Shown in pieces: positions 1-3,926 of a DNA stretch of 5,611 bases; position 1 is the stretch's first letter, and each line of letters opens with the position of its first letter. The notes under the pieces were generated by a model that worked only from the letters and a program-made list of their open reading frames with translations, was not told where the DNA came from and did not search any database. Source of the DNA: DATHTK01 sp035463295 (lineage in GTDB: Bacteria > Actinomycetota > Rubrobacteria > Rubrobacterales > Rubrobacteraceae); NCBI GenBank assembly GCA_035463295.1, contig DATHTK010000118.1:1-5611 (forward strand), written 5' to 3'. Position numbers and translations under genes: made by a program.

Positions 1-14
1 TGAGCTACGAGCGC
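1..14 (-). tRNA. tRNA, 5' end only (runs off the left edge)
   Basis: Read on the minus strand from position 14 to 1, the sequence is GCGCTCG-TA-GCTCA. This is a 7-nt acceptor strand, the invariant U8 and A9 slot, and the start of a D arm (GCUCA). This arrangement is typical of bacterial tRNA 5' ends. A promoter with near-consensus boxes and a 17-bp spacer lies just upstream (28-56), as expected for a stable RNA gene. The anticodon is outside the window, so the isotype cannot be read. The acceptor sequence resembles some actinobacterial tRNA-Arg genes, but that is a guess from memory. Only 14 nt are visible, so the call depends on the combination of tRNA start and promoter. Confidence 0.68.
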
Positions 15-27
15 ATCGCGAGCGCTT

Positions 28-56
28 ATGATACCGCCAGGTGGTGCATCTCTCAA
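28..56 (-). promoter_or_regulatory. Promoter of the left-edge tRNA
   Basis: On the minus strand a -35 box TTGAGA (51-56) is followed, after exactly 17 bp (34-50), by a -10 box TATCAT (28-33). Both differ little from the housekeeping consensus TTGACA / TATAAT. The presumed tRNA begins 13 nt past the -10 box, leaving a leader of about 6 nt. No other gene begins here on this strand, so the promoter supports the tRNA call. Confidence 0.72.
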
Positions 57-87
57 GGTGGGTACATATTCGCGGGCGTTTTGAGGA

Positions 88-93
88 TATACT
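88..93 (+). promoter_or_regulatory. Probable -10 box of the response regulator gene
   Basis: TATACT matches the -10 consensus at five of six positions and is the best such hexamer upstream of the regulator. No convincing -35 is seen at 16 to 18 bp (the candidates around 64-71 are poor). Transcription would start near 100-102, giving a leader of about 30 nt before the TTG start at 130. It lies back to back with the tRNA promoter, whose -35 box is at 51-56. Confidence 0.45.
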
Positions 94-129
94 CTAGCGT
101 GATGTCTGGAGTGTGGTGAACGGGGGACT

Positions 130-825
130 TTGAACGGGTCCGTTCTGCTGGTCATAGGGGATGACGAGGAGCGGTTGCATCTCAGGCGCGCGCTCTCCGG
201 GGAGGGGTGGCGGGTGATCCCGGCGGGCTCCGGGGCGCAGGCGCGCCAGATGGCGGAGAGACAGGACTTCGAGATCGCGGTCGTGGACAACCGCTTGCCC
301 GACGAGCGGGGCTTTCAGGTGATCTCAGCCGTCCAGAAACCGGGCGTCTCTACCGTGGCGCTCCTGCGGGATGAGGACACGATGGACCGAATAGTGGGAA
401 TCGAGCTCGGCGCGGACTACTACATGCGCTCGCCGGTCAACCCGCGGGAGCTGGTCGCGCGGGTGAAGCAGATCCTCCGCAAGAGAGACCGGGCTGGGGA
501 GGGAGCCTCCGGCAAAGTCTTTGTCGGGGACCTCGAGGTCGACCCGGATCAGGTCCAGGTTCGCAAGGAGGGGAAGGAGATCATGCTTTCCCCACGCGAG
601 TTCAACCTGCTGTACACGCTCGCCAAGAGCCCGGGCCGGGTCTTCCCCCGCGACTCGCTGCTGCGGCAGGTGTGGGGCGAGGACGAGTACATCGACGAGC
701 GCACGGTGAATGTCTACGTCCAGCGTCTCCGCAACAAGCTCGGCGATAGCCCTACCAACCCGAAGCTTATAGAGACCGTTCGGGGATTCGGTTATCGCCT
801 CGTGAGACCCCCCGAGAGCCGGTAA
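130..825 (+). CDS. OmpR/PhoB-family response regulator with a degenerate receiver domain
   Basis: A 231-residue DNA-binding regulator. Residues 1-120 form a receiver domain, and about 130-227 form an OmpR-type winged helix (LSPREF at 153-158, SPGRVF at 167-172, ERTVNVYVQRLRNKL at 190-204, TVRGFGYRL at 216-224). The expected phospho-acceptor is D53 (VVDNRLPD). Aligned by eye to OmpR, the acidic metal-binding pair is replaced by I9 and G10, the conserved Thr by L79, and the conserved Lys by S101. Acidic residues D11 and D12 lie just after the usual pair. It may therefore act without phosphorylation, or with altered control. No histidine kinase is adjacent, so it is an orphan here. The start is TTG at 130, the only plausible one in frame after the stop at 100-102. 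The preceding GGGGG (122-126) is a weak, closely spaced ribosome site. The 3' end is 6 bp from the convergent sugar nucleotidyltransferase gene. Family assignment is firm; target genes are unknown. Confidence 0.93.
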   Translation: MNGSVLLVIGDDEERLHLRRALSGEGWRVIPAGSGAQARQMAERQDFEIAVVDNRLPDERGFQVISAVQKPGVSTVALLRDEDTMDRIVGIELGADYYMRSPVNPRELVARVKQILRKRDRAGEGASGKVFVGDLEVDPDQVQVRKEGKEIMLSPREFNLLYTLAKSPGRVFPRDSLLRQVWGEDEYIDERTVNVYVQRLRNKLGDSPTNPKLIETVRGFGYRLVRPPESR

Positions 826-831
826 GCCGAC

Positions 832-1866
832 CTAGAGGGAGCGCCGGATAAGGGCCCCGCCGCGGATGGTTTCGCCGGGGCGAACGTCGTAGCCGTGGCC
901 CACAATACAGTCCTCGAGGTAGGCTCCCTCCCCAACGCTCGCCCCAGGCAGCAGGATGCTTCGCTTGATGGTTGCGTTCGGTCGGATCCAGCAGTCGCTG
1001 CCCACCGTGACGTCCCCCAGAAGCGTCACCCCCCTACCGACCACCGCGTCGCGACCGACGAGCACGTGGCCGTCGGTGGTCGCTGAAGGGTGGATCTGGG
1101 CGTCCTCACCGACCCACAGAGAGTCCCCTCGCTGCTCGCCCGGTATCCTAACCTTGACCTTGCCAGAGAGCACGTCGTACTGAGCCTCCCTATAGGCTTG
1201 AAGCGTTCCTATGTCCGACCAGTAGAAGTCCCCCTCATAGCCAAAGAAACGCTCCCCTCTCTCGAGGAACTTCGGAAAGACGTCCTGGGCGAAGTCGAAG
1301 AAGGTCCCTTCGGGGACGTAATCTAGCGCTCGCGGCTCGAAGACGTAGATGCCGGTGTTGGCCAGGGTGCTTATCGCCTCTTTGGGGTCCGGCTTCTCCT
1401 GGAAGCCCACGATGGCCCCCTCTTCATCTATGTCGACCACCCCGAACTCCGAGGTGTCGTAGACGCGCCTGAGCGCGATGGTTGCCAGAGCCCCCTTCTC
1501 CTTGTGGAAGGCTACGAGATCGCCTATGTCCACGTCCGTGAGGGCGTCACCCGAGACGACGACGAAGGTCTCGTCGAAGTTCGCTTCGAGGCGTTTTACG
1601 CCCCCGGCCGTGCCCAGGAGCTCATCTTCCCGGCTCAGGTGGACGGACATGCCATTCATCCTCCACCGCTGGCCGTAGGCTTCGAGGAGGGCATCAGCGA
1701 GGTAGTGAACGTTGACGTGGACCTCCGTTACGCCGTGGGTTGCGAGCAGGGCGAAGATGTGTTCGATGATCGGGGTGTCCACCACCGGGGCCATGGGCTT
1801 TGGGATCTCGCCGGTGAGCGGAAAGAGGCGCGTCCCCTTACCCGCCGCTAGTGCCATCGCCTTCAT
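832..1866 (-). CDS. NDP-sugar pyrophosphorylase (mannose-1-phosphate guanylyltransferase-like) with beta-helix C-terminus
   Basis: A cytoplasmic enzyme that should join a sugar 1-phosphate to a nucleoside triphosphate, giving an NDP-sugar and pyrophosphate for glycan or envelope synthesis. The 344 residues start with the nucleotide-binding signature AAGKGTRL (7-14) and the IPKPM lysine (K23). LGTAGG (84-89), SGD with the metal-binding D107, FQEKP (155-159), NTG (170-172) and WSDIGT (216-221, second metal Asp D218) follow. Residues from about 250 to 335 show hexapeptide-like repeats of a left-handed beta-helix, as in the GDP-mannose and ADP-glucose pyrophosphorylase group. Length and motif set are complete. 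The exact sugar and nucleotide cannot be decided: GDP-mannose is my first guess, dTDP- or ADP-glucose are alternatives. The ATG at 1864-1866 is preceded by GAGGGG with 9-nt spacing. The gene is divergent from murB, which also feeds envelope synthesis. Confidence 0.92.
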   Translation of the reverse strand: MKAMALAAGKGTRLFPLTGEIPKPMAPVVDTPIIEHIFALLATHGVTEVHVNVHYLADALLEAYGQRWRMNGMSVHLSREDELLGTAGGVKRLEANFDETFVVVSGDALTDVDIGDLVAFHKEKGALATIALRRVYDTSEFGVVDIDEEGAIVGFQEKPDPKEAISTLANTGIYVFEPRALDYVPEGTFFDFAQDVFPKFLERGERFFGYEGDFYWSDIGTLQAYREAQYDVLSGKVKVRIPGEQRGDSLWVGEDAQIHPSATTDGHVLVGRDAVVGRGVTLLGDVTVGSDCWIRPNATIKRSILLPGASVGEGAYLEDCIVGHGYDVRPGETIRGGALIRRSL

Positions 1867-1875
1867 CGCGCCGAA

Positions 1876-1881
1876 CCCCTC
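1876..1881 (-). promoter_or_regulatory. Ribosome binding site of the NDP-sugar pyrophosphorylase gene
   Basis: On the minus strand GAGGGG lies 9 nt before the ATG at 1866. It supports that start over the second in-frame ATG three codons later, which has no well-placed SD. In contrast, the divergent murB start shows none. Confidence 0.55.
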
Positions 1882-1903
1882 TGCAAAGTCGCTCCGCCTG
1901 CTC

Positions 1904-1909
1904 TATATT
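1904..1909 (+). promoter_or_regulatory. -10 box of murB, suggesting a leaderless transcript
   Basis: TATATT is followed by exactly 7 nt and then the GTG start of murB at 1917. Transcription should therefore begin at or next to the first base of the start codon. A weak -35 candidate, CTGCAA at 1881-1886, gives a 17-bp spacer (three of six matches). No Shine-Dalgarno sequence precedes the GTG. The AT block CTCTATATTC is the only AT island in the 50-bp gap and, read on the other strand (TATAGA), could also serve the divergent gene. Confidence 0.5.
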
Positions 1910-1916
1910 CAGCCTC

Positions 1917-2810
1917 GTGCATGCGGAGACTTTACACCGGCTCTTCCCCTCAGCCAAGTTGGACGAGCCGCTCAAGCGATACACGGCGTGGAAGATCGGG
2001 GGTCCCGCCGACGCGCTGCTGGAGCCGAAGAGCGTCGACGAGCTCATAGAAGCCGTCGAGAAGGCGCGCGAGCACGGCGTCCCCGTAACCGTGCTCGGTG
2101 GGGGGACGAACGTGCTCGTGCGCGACGGTGGCATCCGGGGACTCACCATCCGCCTCGCCAAGACCCTGACGAACGTCGAGATAGAGGACTTGCGCGTGGT
2201 TGCCGAAGCCGGCGTCCTCTACCCGGTGCTCGCCAACACGACCGCGGCCCGCGGCCTGGGAGGATTGGAGTTCGCAACCGGCATCCCCGGAACCGTCGGC
2301 GGGGCGGTGTACATGAACGCCGGAGCCTATGGCAGTGAGACCCGGGAGGTCCTCGACTGGGCTGACGTCTACGGGGACGGAGAGGTAGTCAGGATGGCGA
2401 ATGCCGACCTCGACCTCTCCTATCGCCGCAGCTTACTGCAGGATCATCCCGACTGGCTGGTCCTGCGCGCCGGCTACACCCTCGTCCCCGGCGACCCGGA
2501 GGAGCTCAGGGCCCGTATAAAGGTGTTTCGCGCACAACGCATGAATGGCTCGCCAAACAGACCCAGCTGCGGCTCGACCTTCAAGCGCCCGCCCGGCGAC
2601 TTCCCCGGCCGCGTCATAGAGGCGGCCGGGCTCAAGGGTACGCGCGTGGGGAACGTCGAAGTCTCCCCGGTGCATGCCAATTACTTCGTCAACCTCGGTG
2701 GCGGCACCGCCGAAGACGCTCTCGATCTCATCGCCCTCGTGCGCCAGCGAGTCCGCGAGAAGCTCGGCATAGAGCTCGAGACCGAGGTGCGCGTTATCGG
2801 GGAACCATAA
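1917..2810 (+). CDS. murB: UDP-N-acetylenolpyruvoylglucosamine reductase, type II MurB
   Basis: FAD- and NADPH-dependent reductase making UDP-MurNAc from UDP-GlcNAc-enolpyruvate, the second committed step of peptidoglycan precursor synthesis in the cytoplasm. With the GTG start it has 297 residues, the usual length of the short type II enzymes. YTAWKIGGPA (22-31) and GGGTNVLV (61-68) belong to the FAD-binding part, with IPGTVGGA and MNAGAYG (123-139) after them. SYRRS (168-172) carries the substrate Arg, CGSTFKRP (218-225) holds the catalytic Ser S220, and LETEVRVIG (287-295) supplies the catalytic Glu, probably E290. The frame stays open back to a GTG at 1851, but that start would overlap the divergent gene and add residues unlike MurB. 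The GTG at 1917 fits the family N-terminus and the -10 box 7 nt upstream. The gene stands alone here, not in a dcw cluster, and is convergent with the NYN gene. Confidence 0.96.
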   Translation: MHAETLHRLFPSAKLDEPLKRYTAWKIGGPADALLEPKSVDELIEAVEKAREHGVPVTVLGGGTNVLVRDGGIRGLTIRLAKTLTNVEIEDLRVVAEAGVLYPVLANTTAARGLGGLEFATGIPGTVGGAVYMNAGAYGSETREVLDWADVYGDGEVVRMANADLDLSYRRSLLQDHPDWLVLRAGYTLVPGDPEELRARIKVFRAQRMNGSPNRPSCGSTFKRPPGDFPGRVIEAAGLKGTRVGNVEVSPVHANYFVNLGGGTAEDALDLIALVRQRVREKLGIELETEVRVIGEP

Positions 2811-2866
2811 GCATTTCAGCTGGTCAGCGGAGAGTGAGACAGGTCCCGCCCCCAATAATTGAGACG

Positions 2867-3451
2867 CTATTCAGCTGATAGCTGATTGCTGACGGCTTTC
2901 GGCGGCCCCGGCCGCCGGAACAAGTCCGGGATATCTGCGAGGTCGGTGTGGGCGTCGCAGACGTCGAGGAGTGCCTGGGAGGTACACTGGGTGGCGCTGA
3001 TGACCTCGACGCGGATGCCCTTCTCGCTCTGGAGGTACTCGACGGCCTCCACGTAGTCCCCGTCGCCGGAGACGAGTACGTAGGTGTCGGAGTGGTCGGC
3101 GAGGCGCATCATGTCCACGACTACGCCTATGTCCCAGTCCCCCTTGTGGGAGAACGTCCGCTCGCCCTCGGGCGTGAGGGTCTCGTGGACCACGAGGGGC
3201 TTCGAGCGCACCTTGTAGCCGAACTTGTTGAGGTTGTACACGAAGGAGCGAGCGGAGGGAGTGTTCTGTGAGTCGTCCGTCTCCTGGTGTTTCTCGACGA
3301 TGTAGAAGGTAGCGCGCAGGAGCTTCCGCTCGCCCACGGCCGCCGCGAGGAGCCGGTCGTAGTCGAGGACGCCCTTGTAGTAGCTCTTGATCGAGTGGTA
3401 GAGGTTCGCCCCGTCGACGAACACCGCCACGCGCTCGGTTGGATCCTTCAT
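2867..3451 (-). CDS. NYN-domain (LabA/DUF88-type, PIN-like) protein, putative ribonuclease
   Basis: A 194-residue protein of the LabA/DUF88 branch of NYN domains, a PIN-like fold usually associated with metal-dependent RNA cleavage. The visible acidic motifs are FVDGANLY (11-18, D13), KGDWDIGVVVDMM (103-115, with D105, D107 and D113) and VSGDGDYVEAVEYL (127-140, D130 and D132). All expected acids are present, so it looks catalytically intact. Substrate and physiological role are unknown. The open frame continues upstream to 3583, but the added residues are unlike the family and would overlap the STAS gene. The ATG at 3449-3451 gives a family-like N-terminus. It has no SD, but has a -10-like box 7 nt upstream. 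The last about 15 residues (after DLFRR) are low-complexity and are encoded over a hairpin and a heptamer repeat, so the tail is probably not conserved. It is divergent from the STAS gene across 112 bp. Confidence 0.9.
   Translation of the reverse strand: MKDPTERVAVFVDGANLYHSIKSYYKGVLDYDRLLAAAVGERKLLRATFYIVEKHQETDDSQNTPSARSFVYNLNKFGYKVRSKPLVVHETLTPEGERTFSHKGDWDIGVVVDMMRLADHSDTYVLVSGDGDYVEAVEYLQSEKGIRVEVISATQCTSQALLDVCDAHTDLADIPDLFRRPGPPKAVSNQLSAE
2874..2894. repeat. Three-unit heptamer tandem repeat
   Basis: Three adjoining heptamers, GCTGATA, GCTGATT and GCTGACG, sit at the 3' end of the NYN gene just before its stop. The first overlaps a TTCAGCTG (2870-2877), and the same octamer occurs at 2815-2822 in the intergenic gap. 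A period of seven does not match the codon period, so the repeat is more likely a DNA element than a protein repeat. It is short, and chance is not excluded. Confidence 0.45.
2900..2917. repeat. Perfect inverted repeat, GC-rich hairpin
   Basis: CGGCGGCC (2900-2907), two bases, then its exact complement GGCCGCCG (2910-2917). In plus-strand RNA the stem extends by one G-U and two A-U pairs. It lies inside the last codons of the NYN gene and about 90 bp after the murB stop. No T run follows on either strand, so it is not a standard intrinsic terminator. It could still slow polymerase or protect mRNA ends between the convergent genes. Confidence 0.5.
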
Positions 3452-3458
3452 AATCCGA

Positions 3459-3464
3459 ATCTTA
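3459..3464 (-). promoter_or_regulatory. -10-like box of the NYN gene, possible leaderless start
   Basis: On the minus strand TAAGAT (four of six matches) is followed by 7 nt and the ATG at 3451. No SD is present, so the transcript may begin at the start codon. No good -35 is visible at 16 to 18 bp. Confidence 0.35.
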
Positions 3465-3497
3465 GCAGAAAAGGGCGCATTACCCCGTCTCTGGGGT

Positions 3498-3525
3498 GGT
3501 TTACCCGGTGACGAAATAGCGGTAA
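3498..3525 (+). promoter_or_regulatory. Possible SigB/SigF-type promoter of the STAS gene
   Basis: GGTTT (3498-3502), 17 bp, then CGGTAA (3520-3525). This resembles the actinobacterial SigF/SigB pattern (GGTTT, 15 to 17 bp, GGGTA) with one mismatch in the -10. Transcription would begin near 3533, leaving about 30 nt with a strong SD. A housekeeping reading of the same region also exists: TTTACC (3500-3505), 17 bp, TAATAT (3523-3528). The sequence alone does not decide between them. Confidence 0.35.
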
Positions 3526-3552
3526 TATCCGGGACCGCGGGCCTTTGGCTTT

Positions 3553-3562
3553 GAGAGGAGGG
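3553..3562 (+). promoter_or_regulatory. Strong ribosome binding site of the STAS gene
   Basis: GAGAGGAGGG directly precedes the ATG at 3564, with the purine run ending one base before it. Pairing through GAGAGGA gives acceptable spacing. It is among the clearest SDs in the window. Confidence 0.7.
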
Positions 3563-3563
3563 C

Positions 3564-3899
3564 ATGGATTTCGAGGTCAGCATAGAGGAGCACGCGGAGA
3601 CTTATTCCGTTGTTTCCGTGCGCGGCGAGATCGACCTTCACACAGCTCCCAAGCTCCAGCAAGCCATCGAGCGTGCCGCCGGGTCGAACGGCGCCGTCGT
3701 CGTGGACATGAGCGGCGTGGAGTTCATGGACTCTACCGCCCTCTCTGCTCTCGTCCGCTCGAAGGAGAGCCTGGACGAGAAGAACGCCCCCCTGCGCCTG
3801 GCCGCCGTCTCGAAGGCCGTAGAACGCATCTTCTCCGTTACGGGTTTCGGGGACCTGTTCGAGATCTTCCCCTCTCGCGAAGCCGCTATCTCCGGTTAA
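3564..3899 (+). CDS. STAS-domain anti-sigma factor antagonist (RsbV/SpoIIAA-like)
   Basis: A single STAS domain of 111 residues, the typical length of anti-anti-sigma factors. In this family the unphosphorylated protein binds an anti-sigma kinase and frees a stress or sporulation sigma factor; phosphorylation on one Ser turns it off. Visible features are VRGEIDLHTAPKLQQAI (19-35), VVVDMSGVEFMDSTALSALV (45-64) with the phospho-acceptor S57 followed by T58, and a C-terminal helix region ending GFGDLFEIF (94-102). No anti-sigma kinase (RsbW-like) or sigma gene is adjacent, so its partner must lie elsewhere. A SigB/SigF-like promoter upstream would fit positive feedback, which is an inference. 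The start is fixed by a strong SD. It is followed after 27 bp by the cca gene on the same strand and may share transcripts with it. Confidence 0.94.
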   Translation: MDFEVSIEEHAETYSVVSVRGEIDLHTAPKLQQAIERAAGSNGAVVVDMSGVEFMDSTALSALVRSKESLDEKNAPLRLAAVSKAVERIFSVTGFGDLFEIFPSREAAISG

Positions 3900-3911
3900 G
3901 TGCTCACGTAC

Positions 3912-3917
3912 TAGAAT
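3912..3917 (+). promoter_or_regulatory. -10-like box just before the CCA gene
   Basis: TAGAAT matches five of six consensus bases and ends 9 nt before the ATG at 3927. No SD precedes that ATG, so a leaderless or nearly leaderless transcript is possible, in addition to read-through from the STAS gene. No good -35 is seen. Confidence 0.35.
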
Positions 3918-3926
3918 CTGACGAGC

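Noticed and set aside
823..834. Terminator between the convergent regulator and sugar nucleotidyltransferase genes
   Set aside because: The two stop codons are 6 bp apart, and no hairpin with a T run is visible on either strand.
1851..1916. Upstream GTG extension of murB
   Set aside because: It would overlap the divergent gene and add 22 residues unlike MurB. The GTG at 1917 fits the family N-terminus and the -10 box.
1712..2338. 208-codon open frame on the plus strand overlapping the start of murB
   Set aside because: It is a frame shadow of murB and of the antisense sugar gene: Arg-rich, with no family motif, while both overlapping genes are clear.
2811..2866. Intrinsic terminator in the murB / NYN gap
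   Set aside because: The gap has only short imperfect palindromes such as GCTGGTCAGC and no T run.
3452..3583. 44-residue N-terminal extension of the NYN protein
   Set aside because: The added residues look like translated intergenic DNA and would run over the STAS ribosome site and start. The NYN fold begins right after the ATG at 3451.
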